Of a DNA stretch of 37,556 bases, positions 1 through 8,718 are shown piece after piece. The notes beneath the pieces are model-generated. The model was given only the letters and a program-made list of their open reading frames with translations, did not search any database and was not told the origin of the DNA. Every line of letters starts with the position of its first letter. The first letter of the stretch is position 1. The position numbers and the translations under genes are program-made. This stretch comes from Candidatus Paceibacter sp. GTDB taxonomy: Bacteria > Patescibacteriota > Patescibacteriia > DYGC01. The stretch lies in contig DYGC01000004.1 in NCBI GenBank assembly GCA_020724925.1, positions 1-37,556 on the forward strand, in the 5' to 3' direction.

Positions 1-1020
1 ATTCCCACTCCAGCATTATTACCCAGCGAACGAGGCACCACCACTAGTAGTTATTCTTTAGTGCAAAATGTCAGTCCCAATATCAGTAAAGGGGCGACTT
101 TAAACAGTAAAAGCAACGCCTTAAATTACTATGATTATGATAGCCAAAAATTTTATAAACTAGACGCAGAAGGCAACAAAGAATTACTCTCTGATAAGCA
201 ATTTTACAATGTTCAAGATGTCACTTTTTCACCAGTAAAAGATCAAGCGATTTTGGAATACCCGGATGGTACCACCATTATGTACGATTTTGATAAAGAA
301 CAACAACACACCCTGTCCAACACCTGGACTGATTTTGAATTTACTAATAACGGTGAACAAATTGCTTTTCGAGAAACAAACGCCCAAGCTGATTATCGTT
401 GGTTATCAATTGCCAACCCTGATGGGACCGGAAAAAAATTAATTCAACATTTAGGTGAAAATGATGAAAAAATTATTGTTAATTGGTCACCGGATCAACA
501 AATTGTCGCCCAATATCCGGAACTGGAAAGTTTATCGCGCTCCATTGTTTATTTCATCGGCCAAAACGAAGAAAACTTTAAGGCAATTTACGTTGATGGG
601 GCTGATGTCCGTTTGGCCTGGTCACCCAGTGGAAAATATCTTTTAACCAGCGCTTACTCCCCTAGCTCTGGTTTTAATCCGCAATTACAAATTATTACTT
701 ATAATCCCATTACCAAAGAAGCCAGTGCCAAGAAAACCATCAATTTACAAACTTGGGCTGACAAATGCACTTTTAAAAGTGACGAAGTAGCAATTTGTGC
801 TGTTCCCACAACCATGGTAAGCGGGGCCGGCATGCAACCGGATGTAATGAAATTCACCCCTGACAATTTATATGAAATCAACGTTAGCACCGGTAATACA
901 AAAAAAATCTTGGACAATCTCCAGAACTACACCATGACCAATTTAAGCATTGGCCCGGATGGTCAACTCTATTTCATTGATCAAAATGATGGTAGTTTAA
1001 ATAAGGTATATTTACAATAA
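1..1020 (+). CDS. beta-propeller (TolB/WD40-like) protein, 5' truncated by window edge
   Basis: The reading frame is open from base 1 and ends at TAA 1018-1020, so the N-terminus lies outside the window; the GTG at 61 is only an internal in-frame codon. About 339 residues are visible. They contain repeated blade-like segments of the TolB/PD40 type: FSPVKDQ, FTNNGEQIAF, WSPDQQIV and WSPSGKYLL, each followed by a beta hairpin. These match the pattern of extracytoplasmic beta-propellers, which act as protein-interaction scaffolds rather than enzymes. The stop codon overlaps the next start (TAATG), so translation of the two genes is probably coupled and the products may work together at the cell surface. 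Export cannot be judged because the N-terminus is missing. The fold call is fairly secure; the role is unknown. Confidence 0.7.
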   Translation: MPTPALLPSERGTTTSSYSLVQNVSPNISKGATLNSKSNALNYYDYDSQKFYKLDAEGNKELLSDKQFYNVQDVTFSPVKDQAILEYPDGTTIMYDFDKEQQHTLSNTWTDFEFTNNGEQIAFRETNAQADYRWLSIANPDGTGKKLIQHLGENDEKIIVNWSPDQQIVAQYPELESLSRSIVYFIGQNEENFKAIYVDGADVRLAWSPSGKYLLTSAYSPSSGFNPQLQIITYNPITKEASAKKTINLQTWADKCTFKSDEVAICAVPTTMVSGAGMQPDVMKFTPDNLYEINVSTGNTKKILDNLQNYTMTNLSIGPDGQLYFIDQNDGSLNKVYLQ

Positions 1021-4000
1021 TGATTATGATGATAAAAAAATTACTTCCATTTTTTCTAGCATTTTTTTTATTTTTCACAATTGCTTATGATATCCCGAAT
1101 TGCTATGCCCAAATGCAGGATGATCCTGAGTTTGTAAAATTGGATTTGAGAGGTTTTACTTTCAAAAATCCAAAACCTGTTGTTCTAACTAGTGACACAA
1201 CTTCAGACAACTGGGATCCTCGTTTTAGAATAAAAGGTATAAATAAATCAGGAAATATAGCCCCAGCAGAAGCGTTGATCTTTCCAGTAATCAATGGGGG
1301 AATTTTTTACAAATTAAATATTTTACAATACATTGCCGAAAACAAAGAACACACCGCTGTCGCAATGCTCGGTGATGAGTTTATTAATTTTGCTGTTAAT
1401 ACAATCAATCTTGCCAAAACAAAAGATTGGACAAGTAATGGTGGTCAATTTTTAGATGCCTATTATTTTGTACCAGGAAATTACCAACATTTTCTTAATA
1501 TTGATAAAAAACTACAAACATTTTCTGGTGCCTATACTGAAAAAAAATCTGTTTTATTTTTCGCCGGCATATCAAACATAGCCCCCACCAGCGACCCTTA
1601 TTTTTCCGAAGAAATCATGAAAAAATTAAAAACTTTTTTAAACATCGGTGAAAATGCAAATAATGCCTTCTTTTATCCTACAAAAGTATTAGAACTTTCA
1701 ACCGCTAAAGATAACCCTATCGCCTTTGGTGCTTGCTATGAGATACGACCAGCCGGGGAAACAAACAAATGTTTAAATACAACCAAAGAAGGATGCGACA
1801 AAAAAAGAGCAGAATCTTTCCAAAAAGATTTAAAAGATCCTGACAATGCAGTAATGATAGAACTACAAGGCGAAAAAGAATTCGAGGAAATGACTGATAG
1901 TACTTATTTTGCTTACGGTATATCCTGTAAAAAACTAGATTCTTTGTTAAACAATGAACGATCACAAACCCAACAAGTTACTTACAACATGTTAATATAT
2001 TTTCACGGTTTATTTACTGGAAAAGAACCCTCTCGTGAAACTGTAAAAGCTGGTTTTGAAAAAACTGTTTTCAGCAAAATGACAACCATCAAAAACAATT
2101 TTATAACAGTTTGGATGGACCAACCCAAGACTAATTTTCTAACAAAAGACCAAGGTGGAGAAAGCTGGTCATCAGGAATCCCCTTTGCTGATATTGTCAA
2201 AAAAGTTTATGCTCATTGTTCTGACAAAGGAAAGCTAGGAGGTGATTCATTTAAATGGGATATCTGGAACCAGCTTCCCATTAAAGATAATTTAACAGCC
2301 ACTGTTCATTGCGGTTACTTAACAGATGCTGGTGCTTTTGATAAAGGGGCTCAAAGCCTAGATGAAATTAAAGTTTTTGTGGCCGGACACAGTGCCGGTG
2401 GTCAACCAGCTAGCCAATCAATTGGTAATTCCAGTGTAAAATATACAGTTATTCTGGATGGTCTATATTATTCACCGAATAGCAGTGCCAAGGATTGTAG
2501 TAAATGGTGGGCTATTCAAACCAATAAAGATATCCCTGATGACAAAAATGGACAAAAAGCGATTGCCAGCTGGCGAGCTCTTTGTCCTAATAACATTGTT
2601 AAAGGATCAACCGATGACCATTGGCAAGTACCTGGTGATCTTCCTCCTTTTTTAATGAAAGGGACTGATACCAATGCTGCCAGTAATCCCTCCACCGTCA
2701 CAGAAACCGTCGCTGACACCCCCCTGCCCGACCGAGAAAAAACAATTTTTAAACCACAGGTGGCTTTTGGGGGAATTACTACCGGCACCAATTTAGCTAA
2801 TTATCTTAACAGTATCTATAAATATTTATTGGGATTTGCCTTAGTTACTACCGGTTTTATCATTGTTTTAGGTGGTTTAAAATATATGATGGGAAAAGCT
2901 GATGGCTTAGCGATGGTTAAAAATGCCTTTATTGGTTTAACCTTACTAGCGGGCACCCATCTCATTATGAAAACCATTAATCCCCAAGCCATTGAATTAC
3001 AAATTGTTGAAGTAACTGAAATTGAGGGAGTATCAATAAAAGGAGGAAGTGCCACTAGTTCCAGTGCCAGTGCAGGAGGAACAGTTTCAGGGACAAGTAG
3101 TTTAACACCAGGTACCGATCTTTCTCCTGACCCGGCAATTCAAATTGGTTCAGGTTGGTATTTTCCAGTCATCATTAACCATGTTGATACCCCTCAGTTC
3201 AAATATAATCTCAGTAATAAATCTGCCGGTGGCAGTTTTGGTTATTTTCGAAGAATCAGTGCAAGTTCAATTACAAAAACAACACCAATCCATTGTCATG
3301 CTGGCGTTGATATAAATACCTTATTTGAAAACACACCAGCTGAAGTTCGAGCCATAACCGATGGAGTAGTAGTTACTGCCGGCAACACCTTCACTGTTTG
3401 TGGAGGGGGCACTCCCGATAAAAAAAGACGTCATGCTGGATCAATAATTATCGAACATCTTGATGCTAATGGAAAAAAATTCTATGTTCGATATGCTGAA
3501 ATAAATGTTAATTGTGCAAGTGCAAAAGGTGAAAGTACCATAAACGGAAAAACTTATAAAAATAATGATGGGTGCGGAAGCCGAGCTCCGTATTTAGAGA
3601 ATTTACCTATTATAAACCTAAAAAATGAATACTATCGTGGAAGAAAAATAGAAGCTGGGCAAGTCTTAGGCAATGCCACTTATTGTGGTATGCTTCATTT
3701 TGAATTACTAAAAGATGGACCCAAAGCAATTGCTTTTTGGGATATGAAAGGCGATCTTTGGACAACAATCCTAACAGAATTAGGATTTTCGACAGAAATC
3801 ATTTCAAAATTCCCAACACCCGAATCAACATTAATCAAAACAACAAATGAAAAGGGGGAAACTGAATGGGGAAAGCAAATTGATAAACCTCTAGAAAAGA
3901 AAAGTTGTTTAGATTCACCGACTGCCATAAGCAATAGGGGGGGGGAAGGAGAAAACTTACTAAATCCAACTCCTTTCCTAACCGAACTTTGGAATAAAAC

Positions 4001-4031
4001 CGGTGCCGTTGGAAAACAAACAACTGATTAA
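1020..4031 (+). CDS. large exported fusion: serine-hydrolase-like domain, two TM helices, degenerate M23 peptidase domain
   Basis: 1003 residues. A signal-peptide-like N-terminus (MIMMIKKLLPF plus a hydrophobic run) is followed by a domain with an alpha/beta-hydrolase nucleophile elbow, G456-H-S458-A-G460, preceded by a YFHG strand-turn; Ser458 would be the nucleophile. Two hydrophobic helices follow at about 600-623 and 630-652, resembling the paired helices of TrbC/VirB2-like pilin segments. A Ser/Thr-rich linker leads to an M23 (LytM)-like domain with HxGxD ligands H760 and D764. The usual HxH motif reads M891-L-H893, so one catalytic histidine is replaced by Met and peptidase activity is doubtful. 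Many cysteines suggest disulfides outside the membrane. The start overlaps the upstream stop. A run of nine G lies at 3937-3945. The fusion is unusual; cell-envelope work is inferred. Confidence 0.72.
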   Translation: MIMMIKKLLPFFLAFFLFFTIAYDIPNCYAQMQDDPEFVKLDLRGFTFKNPKPVVLTSDTTSDNWDPRFRIKGINKSGNIAPAEALIFPVINGGIFYKLNILQYIAENKEHTAVAMLGDEFINFAVNTINLAKTKDWTSNGGQFLDAYYFVPGNYQHFLNIDKKLQTFSGAYTEKKSVLFFAGISNIAPTSDPYFSEEIMKKLKTFLNIGENANNAFFYPTKVLELSTAKDNPIAFGACYEIRPAGETNKCLNTTKEGCDKKRAESFQKDLKDPDNAVMIELQGEKEFEEMTDSTYFAYGISCKKLDSLLNNERSQTQQVTYNMLIYFHGLFTGKEPSRETVKAGFEKTVFSKMTTIKNNFITVWMDQPKTNFLTKDQGGESWSSGIPFADIVKKVYAHCSDKGKLGGDSFKWDIWNQLPIKDNLTATVHCGYLTDAGAFDKGAQSLDEIKVFVAGHSAGGQPASQSIGNSSVKYTVILDGLYYSPNSSAKDCSKWWAIQTNKDIPDDKNGQKAIASWRALCPNNIVKGSTDDHWQVPGDLPPFLMKGTDTNAASNPSTVTETVADTPLPDREKTIFKPQVAFGGITTGTNLANYLNSIYKYLLGFALVTTGFIIVLGGLKYMMGKADGLAMVKNAFIGLTLLAGTHLIMKTINPQAIELQIVEVTEIEGVSIKGGSATSSSASAGGTVSGTSSLTPGTDLSPDPAIQIGSGWYFPVIINHVDTPQFKYNLSNKSAGGSFGYFRRISASSITKTTPIHCHAGVDINTLFENTPAEVRAITDGVVVTAGNTFTVCGGGTPDKKRRHAGSIIIEHLDANGKKFYVRYAEINVNCASAKGESTINGKTYKNNDGCGSRAPYLENLPIINLKNEYYRGRKIEAGQVLGNATYCGMLHFELLKDGPKAIAFWDMKGDLWTTILTELGFSTEIISKFPTPESTLIKTTNEKGETEWGKQIDKPLEKKSCLDSPTAISNRGGEGENLLNPTPFLTELWNKTGAVGKQTTD

Positions 4032-4042
4032 AAACTCATTAT

Positions 4043-5359
4043 ATGCCCTACCTCTGCCAAGCCTGTAACAAAACGACCAACAAATGGTCAGGAAAATGTC
4101 CAAATTGCGGTCAATGGAACAGCATCATCACGATTGAAGAAAAAGATATAAAAGGCCAAGCCTCACGCTTTGGTAATTATCAAGCGTCTTATCATTTATC
4201 AGAAGATTCTAAAGTCCCGCAAGCCCTATACCAAGCCACCACCATGTCAGAACTGAACAATGTTTTGGGCGGGGGCGTGGTGAGCGGTTCTCTTATTTTA
4301 TTGAGTGGCGAACCGGGCATCGGCAAATCCACGCTGATTCTGCAAATCTTAGACTCCATTAAAAACGGTTTATATATTTCCGGAGAAGAAACCGCCCAAC
4401 AAATTTTGTGGCGTGCCAATCGTCTCAAAACCAATTTGGATAATTTTAAATTTTTGGATGAAACGGTTTTGGAAAACATCATTGCCACGGTTTTGCAAGA
4501 AAAACCCGGCTTGGTGGTGGTTGATTCCATTCAAACCATCTACTCCACGCAAATCCCCAATGAACCGGGCAATCTCTCGCAAATTCGTTTGTGCACCAAT
4601 AAACTTTTGGAATTAAGTAAGAAAACAAAAATCCCGATTATTATCATCGGCCATATTACTAAAGACGGTGCCGTGGCCGGACCGAAAACCTTGGAACATT
4701 TGGTGGACGTGGTTTTATATCTGGAAGGTGATGAACAATACGGCTACCGACTGCTCCGCTCCAGCAAAAATCGTTATGGTTCCACCAAAAATATCGGTTT
4801 GTTTGAAATGACCGGCGAAGGCTTGAAAGAAATCAAAGATCCGACAATGTTCTTTTTGGAAAGTGAATTTACCGCCCAAAAACCATCAGTCTTCACGATT
4901 GTTACCGAAGGGCAAAGATATTTTATGGTGGAAGTGCAAGCCTTGGTCAGCAAAACGATGTTTGGCTATCCGCAACGCAAATCGGTCGGTTATGATTTGA
5001 ATCGTTTACATATTTTAATTGCGATTTTAAGCAAGCGCTTGCATTTACCTTTGGATAACCAAGATATTTATATCAATGTCACCGGAGGACTAAAAATTAA
5101 GGATTTAAGCGCGGATTTGGCCGTCGCCGCCGCAATCCTCAACTCGTTTTATAATCATCAACTAAATGATAAAATTTTCGCCATGGGCGAAATCGGTTTG
5201 AACGGTGAGATTCGTTCTTTGCCGTTAATGGATGAAAAACTGGCCAACGCCCTATCCCTCGGTTTTAAACAAATTTACGCGCCCAGCGGCAAAGCCACGC
5301 GCAAAGGCGTGAAAAATATCAATACCCTGGCGGAGCTGAACGCAATTTTTAAACCGTAA
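4043..5359 (+). CDS. radA: DNA repair protein RadA (Sms)
   Basis: 438 residues, close to the usual RadA length. An N-terminal C4 zinc finger (C5, C8, C19, C22) is followed by a RecA-type ATPase core with Walker A GEPGIGKST at 89-97, the RadA signature KNRYG at 242-246 (commonly KNRFG), and a C-terminal Lon-protease-like domain. RadA is a hexameric DnaB-like helicase that helps RecA extend D-loops and process branched recombination intermediates in the cytoplasm. It starts 11 nt after the preceding gene and is followed by a clear hairpin terminator, so it probably ends that transcription unit. recG, which acts on similar intermediates, is convergent just downstream. Identification is secure. 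Confidence 0.96.
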   Translation: MPYLCQACNKTTNKWSGKCPNCGQWNSIITIEEKDIKGQASRFGNYQASYHLSEDSKVPQALYQATTMSELNNVLGGGVVSGSLILLSGEPGIGKSTLILQILDSIKNGLYISGEETAQQILWRANRLKTNLDNFKFLDETVLENIIATVLQEKPGLVVVDSIQTIYSTQIPNEPGNLSQIRLCTNKLLELSKKTKIPIIIIGHITKDGAVAGPKTLEHLVDVVLYLEGDEQYGYRLLRSSKNRYGSTKNIGLFEMTGEGLKEIKDPTMFFLESEFTAQKPSVFTIVTEGQRYFMVEVQALVSKTMFGYPQRKSVGYDLNRLHILIAILSKRLHLPLDNQDIYINVTGGLKIKDLSADLAVAAAILNSFYNHQLNDKIFAMGEIGLNGEIRSLPLMDEKLANALSLGFKQIYAPSGKATRKGVKNINTLAELNAIFKP

Positions 5360-5363
5360 AAAA

Positions 5364-5393
5364 AATCCTCGATTCATCTCGGGGATTTTTTTT
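5364..5393 (+). terminator. rho-independent terminator of radA
   Basis: Nine-base-pair stem AATCCTCGA / TCGGGGATT (one T-G wobble) with a six-base loop, followed by a run of eight T. It starts five bases after the radA stop codon. Confidence 0.85.
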
Positions 5394-5656
5394 ATTTCTG
5401 AGGATGAATATATTTTTGTGAATTTTCTCTAAGCCCGCCTGTTGCTGAGCGAAAGTTAGAATTTGGAGGTGAGTTGAAGTGGTCCCGACCTCGTCGGGAT
5501 CCGAGCAGTTTGTTTGAGTCAATCATTTTGTTTTCATAAGAAACAAAATGATGACGAGTTTGCGAGGAAACGAACAACGAACCCCAAATTCTCTGTGCGA
5601 AGCAGAGGCGGTGTCTTTTGGTGCCACCTTTTGGACACTCAAAAGGTGGCGAAAAC
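5394..5656. repeat. intergenic block of nested inverted repeats between radA and recG
   Basis: No credible gene lies here. The block holds several hairpins: arms AGAATTTGG (5458-5466) and CCAAATTCT (5584-5592) enclose GGTCCCGAC/GTCGGGATC (near 5481-5502) and CATTTTGTTT/AAACAAAATG (near 5525-5551). A separate hairpin GCCACCTTTTG/CAAAAGGTGGC sits at about 5621-5651, just downstream of recG on the minus strand, and could end recG transcription although no strong T-run follows. The nested layout resembles the structured repeats near 22.4 kb, but the sequences differ. Confidence 0.5.
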
Positions 5657-7744
5657 CTATTGTAACGCATTCAACTGCTCAAAATTCGCCAGTTTAGCGG
5701 CCAATTGCGGATAATGTGCCAGCTTCAAATCTTTTTGTAAAATAAATTGACTGGCCTCGCGTGCCTTGTAAATCAATAAAGTATCAGTGATTTTCGCTAA
5801 TTTTAAAGACAACATACCGGACTGATTGGTCCCGAAAACCTCGCCCGGCCCGCGCAACTGCAAATCATACTCGGCCAACTCAAAACCGTTATTAGATTTA
5901 ACAAACATTTCCAAACGCGGAGAAATTTTATCACTCGGTAAAAGCAAACAATACGATTGATGCTCCCCGCGCCCCACGCGCCCCCTAAACTGATGGAGCT
6001 GTGCGAGACCGAAGCGCTCTGCCCCTTCAATCATCATAACGGTGGCATTTTGAATATCAATCCCGACTTCAATCACGGCCGTACTGACTAAAATATTAAT
6101 TTCATTACGCAACATGCGCGCCATAATCTCGGTTTTTTCCTGGCCTTTCAATTTGCCATGCAAAATCGCGATTTCATAATTGGGGAAAATCTCTTTCAAC
6201 TCAGCCGCCGCCGCCCCTACTGATTTCACGCCCAACTTGTCGGACTCGTCAATCAACGGACAAACCACAAACGCTTGGCGCCCAGCTTGAATTTCCTGAC
6301 GCAACAAATCATACGCAGCCACTTTATCATTAGGATCAATCAACTGACTGACAATCGATTGGCGTCCGGGTGGTAATTTTTCAATAATGGATAAATCCAA
6401 ATCACCATAAATCGTCAAAGCCAAACTACGCGGAATTGGCGTGGCGGTCATCGCCAAAAAATGCGGATAAACATCTTCGCCCAAACCGGCCTTATCTTTA
6501 ATTTCATCGCGTTGCTTAACACCAAAACGATGCTGCTCATCCACAATAATCAAAGCGATATTATGAAACTCTGCAGCTTCTTGTAACAAACTGTGCGTCC
6601 CAATAATCAATTTCGGACTATTATCATTTAAAACTTCTAAAATTTCTTTTTTGCTCAATTCCTGGACCAAATCTTTTTGGGCCACAAAACGTTGGGTGCG
6701 AGTATATAAAACCACCTTAAAATCAGCATATTTAGCAAATAATTTACTAATATTTTTCCAATGTTGATCAGCCAAAATTTCCGTCGGTGATAACAAAATG
6801 GCACTGTAATTTTTCGCTAAAACATTTAAAATCGCCAAGGCCGCCACCACGGTCTTACCAGAACCAACGTCGCCCTCTAACAAACGATTCATTGGTTTAA
6901 GCGGTTCTTTCATATCACTGATGATTTCCCAGGCTGATTTACGTTGCTCCTCAGTCAATTGATATGGCAAAGAAGCGGTAAATTCTTTACTCAACTCTTC
7001 ATCCACCGGAATCGCCGGCGTAGCGTATTGTGCTAATTGATAACGAATGCGATTACCATGCAATTGCAATAAAAATAGTTCTTCAAATTTAAAACGCTCC
7101 ACCGCTTTATTCGCTTCTGTCTGACTACTCGGAAAATGAATCTCTTTCAAAGCACTGGCTAAATCCATCAAACGATATTTTTGAATAATTTCCGGTGGCA
7201 AAAACTCCGGATATTTATCCAAATAGTGCAAAGCACTGTTAACAAAAAACCTCAGCTGTTTAGAGCTCAGGCCTTTAGTAATAGAATAAACCGATAAAAT
7301 ACGGCTGGTTTGACGATTCACAGTGGCACCCAAACTGCGTTGGGCTTTTTCATAATTGGGATTGACGAATTGCAGCGGATCACTTTCTTTAACCTCACCG
7401 GATAAATAAATCCAATCGCCAACCTGCAAAGTTTTGGCAATATAAGGCTGATTGAACCACACCACGCGCACCGAGCCGGTTTCATCACTGATTAAAGCTT
7501 CGGTCAAATTAATTTGACGAGTGCGGCTACGACGACTATTCAACAAATCGACGCGCCCGCGTACCGTGCAAGCCTGACCGGCCTGTAAATTCTCAATCGA
7601 AACAACTTCGCTGTAATCTTCGTAGCGATAAGGAAAATAATACAACAAATCAGCAATGGTATTAATCCCAAGCCTTTTCAAGTGACCAAGCGTGGCTTTG
7701 CCGATTCTCGGCAAAACTTGAATTGAGTCATTCCAATTTAGCAT
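5657..7744 (-). CDS. recG: ATP-dependent DNA helicase RecG
   Basis: 695 residues from the start MLNWNDSIQVLP at 7744, the usual RecG length. A longer frame would run into the tRNA-Arg gene, so the ATG four bases after the tRNA 3' end is chosen. Order: helix-hairpin-helix-like N-terminus (RIGKATLGHLKRLGI), wedge/OB-fold domain (about 60-160), then SF2 helicase lobes with Walker A GDVGSGKT near 287-294, DEQH Walker B near 401, TATPIPRSLAL motif III and the C-terminal region with QFRGRVGRG. RecG regresses stalled replication forks and unwinds Holliday and R-loop structures. It is probably co-transcribed with the tRNA. Convergent radA suggests a recombination-repair neighbourhood. Confidence 0.96.
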   Translation of the reverse strand: MLNWNDSIQVLPRIGKATLGHLKRLGINTIADLLYYFPYRYEDYSEVVSIENLQAGQACTVRGRVDLLNSRRSRTRQINLTEALISDETGSVRVVWFNQPYIAKTLQVGDWIYLSGEVKESDPLQFVNPNYEKAQRSLGATVNRQTSRILSVYSITKGLSSKQLRFFVNSALHYLDKYPEFLPPEIIQKYRLMDLASALKEIHFPSSQTEANKAVERFKFEELFLLQLHGNRIRYQLAQYATPAIPVDEELSKEFTASLPYQLTEEQRKSAWEIISDMKEPLKPMNRLLEGDVGSGKTVVAALAILNVLAKNYSAILLSPTEILADQHWKNISKLFAKYADFKVVLYTRTQRFVAQKDLVQELSKKEILEVLNDNSPKLIIGTHSLLQEAAEFHNIALIIVDEQHRFGVKQRDEIKDKAGLGEDVYPHFLAMTATPIPRSLALTIYGDLDLSIIEKLPPGRQSIVSQLIDPNDKVAAYDLLRQEIQAGRQAFVVCPLIDESDKLGVKSVGAAAAELKEIFPNYEIAILHGKLKGQEKTEIMARMLRNEINILVSTAVIEVGIDIQNATVMMIEGAERFGLAQLHQFRGRVGRGEHQSYCLLLPSDKISPRLEMFVKSNNGFELAEYDLQLRGPGEVFGTNQSGMLSLKLAKITDTLLIYKAREASQFILQKDLKLAHYPQLAAKLANFEQLNALQ

Positions 7745-7747
7745 AAG

Positions 7748-7821
7748 CGATCCCGAAAGGAGTTGAACCTTTGGCCTCAAGTTCCGCAAACTTGCGCTCT
7801 ATCCAGCTGAGCTACGGGATC
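7748..7821 (-). tRNA. tRNA-Arg, anticodon GCG
   Basis: Folds as a complete 74-nt cloverleaf: acceptor GATCCCG/CGGGATC, D arm GCTC/GAGC, anticodon stem CAAGT/ACTTG with loop TTGCGGA, T arm AAAGG/CCTTT with loop TTCAACT, discriminator G. The loop gives anticodon GCG, reading CGC and CGU. No CCA is encoded. Most bacteria use ACG (edited to ICG by TadA) for this box, so GCG is uncommon. It ends four bases before recG. Upstream, TTGCTT and TAGGAT with 17-nt spacing (minus strand, about 7845-7873) may be a weak promoter. Confidence 0.95.
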
Positions 7822-7881
7822 AAAACAAATGAGCTCTAAAGTCCTTAATATCCTACTAAAAAACTTCTAAAAAAGCAAGAC

Positions 7882-8391
7882 TTACAAACGAAGCAATCGC
7901 GATAAAATATCCCAAAAATCCCGCTCCGGTGGATTGGCATTTTCAGACACTCCGCCATCAAGTAAAATTTGTCTAATTTTTAAGGGATTTACCTCACCAA
8001 GCAACATCAAACTATACTGTTTTTTTCCGAATTTATCATCACGATATTGCCAATACAGCTTACTCAAGCCGGTAATATCTTCGCTAATCCAAAAATCCTT
8101 TAAAGCTTTATAACGATGAGCTTCCCCTTCAAGTAATAAATAATCAGGAAACATTAATATTTTCAATTCGGAAACCGGCTGATAATTCATCAACATCACC
8201 AAAAAAACAATCAATAAAATAATAATCGCCAATAAAAAATTATCTGACCAAAAGGCATAAAACAAAAACAAGCCAACAAAAATGGCAAAAACCACGTACC
8301 ATAATTTTCCCCGATAAGTGGGAATACGATTAACTGTTTGCCAACGATACAATAATTGGCCATTGGCTTGACCATCCTGTAAATTATCCAT
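7882..8391 (-). CDS. two-helix membrane protein of unknown function
   Basis: 169 residues. A short polar N-terminus is followed by two adjacent hydrophobic helices (about 31-50 and 53-70) and a cytoplasmic-looking C-terminal domain of about 95 residues with alternating hydrophobic strands (LKILMFPDYLLLEG, then YSLMLLG) ending in a helix. The layout, two helices then a small beta domain, recalls bacterial PH-like (YdbT/DUF304-type) membrane proteins, but no diagnostic motif is visible. It has its own promoter just upstream and stands alone between two tRNA genes on the minus strand. Start chosen at MDNLQDG because the longer frame would overlap the promoter. Function unknown. Confidence 0.7.
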   Translation of the reverse strand: MDNLQDGQANGQLLYRWQTVNRIPTYRGKLWYVVFAIFVGLFLFYAFWSDNFLLAIIILLIVFLVMLMNYQPVSELKILMFPDYLLLEGEAHRYKALKDFWISEDITGLSKLYWQYRDDKFGKKQYSLMLLGEVNPLKIRQILLDGGVSENANPPERDFWDILSRLLRL

Positions 8392-8423
8392 GTTTTTTTG
8401 TTTTTAAACTTAAAGACAATGAT

Positions 8424-8453
8424 ATTATAGCAAATTTTCCACTTATTTGACAA
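8424..8453 (-). promoter_or_regulatory. promoter for the minus-strand membrane protein
   Basis: Read on the minus strand: -35 TTGTCA (8453-8448), 18-nt spacer, extended -10 TGCTATAAT (TATAAT at 8429-8424). The start codon lies 33 nt downstream. It overlaps the divergent tRNA-Ser promoter, so the two could interfere. Confidence 0.7.
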
Positions 8454-8475
8454 GCAAGTAAAAAAAATCTAAAAT
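8447..8475 (+). promoter_or_regulatory. promoter for tRNA-Ser(GCU)
   Basis: Consensus -35 TTGACA at 8447-8452, 17-nt spacer, -10 TAAAAT at 8470-8475. Transcription would start near 8482, about 25 nt before the mature tRNA 5' end. Confidence 0.75.
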
Positions 8476-8506
8476 ACAAAGGAATTTTGTATTGGAACGA
8501 CGATTT

Positions 8507-8593
8507 GGAGAGATGCCTGAGTGGTCGAAAGGGGCACCCTGCTAAGGTGTTATCTCAGAAATGGGATCGCGAGTTCGAATCTCGCTCTCTCCG
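8507..8593 (+). tRNA. tRNA-Ser, anticodon GCU
   Basis: 87-nt class II tRNA: acceptor GGAGAGA/TCTCTCC, D arm with GAGTGGTCGAAAGG, anticodon stem GCACC/GGTGT with loop CTGCTAA (anticodon GCU, codons AGC and AGU), long variable arm, T arm GCGAG/CTCGC with loop TTCGAAT, discriminator G. No CCA is encoded. Its 3' end is repeated 117 nt downstream and again near 22.5 and 22.7 kb. Confidence 0.96.
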
Positions 8594-8718
8594 CTAAAAC
8601 GAAAACGCTCGGCCTTGTGCCGAGTGTTTTTGTTTTATTGGAACAGGATGAGAAGTTTACACCACCTGATTTTCATCAGGTCAGGCTCCGGGTGAATCCT
8701 GTTCTCTCCGCTAAAACG
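8586..8718 (+). repeat. tRNA-Ser 3'-end direct repeats flanking a structured unit (att-like)
   Basis: The 16-mer TCTCTCCGCTAAAACG occurs at 8586-8601 (the tRNA 3' end) and exactly again at 8703-8718. Between them lie the terminator and a strongly folding unit (8641-8705): outer stem GAACAGGAT (8641-8649)/ATCCTGTTC (8697-8705), inner CACC/GGTG, and hairpin ACCTGA/TCAGGT. The second 16-mer contains the recombinase stop codon. A tRNA 3' end duplicated at the end of an integrase gene is the classic picture of an attachment site, but the enclosed piece is only about 100 bp. The unit is related to those at 22381 and 22562 (shared GGATGAGAA and CTCCGGGT). Confidence 0.65.
8602..8631 (+). terminator. 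terminator after tRNA-Ser(GCU)
   Basis: Stem CTCGGC/GCCGAG with loop CTTGT, extended by A-T pairs and followed by a T-rich run. The same hairpin recurs at 22524-22554. Confidence 0.85.

Noticed and set aside
5514-5714. 66-residue plus-strand frame between radA and recG
   Set aside because: It runs through the hairpin block and into the recG end; no ribosome site and no protein-like composition.
7745-7789. Longer recG start
   Set aside because: It would translate part of the tRNA-Arg gene; the ATG at 7744 gives the normal RecG N-terminus.
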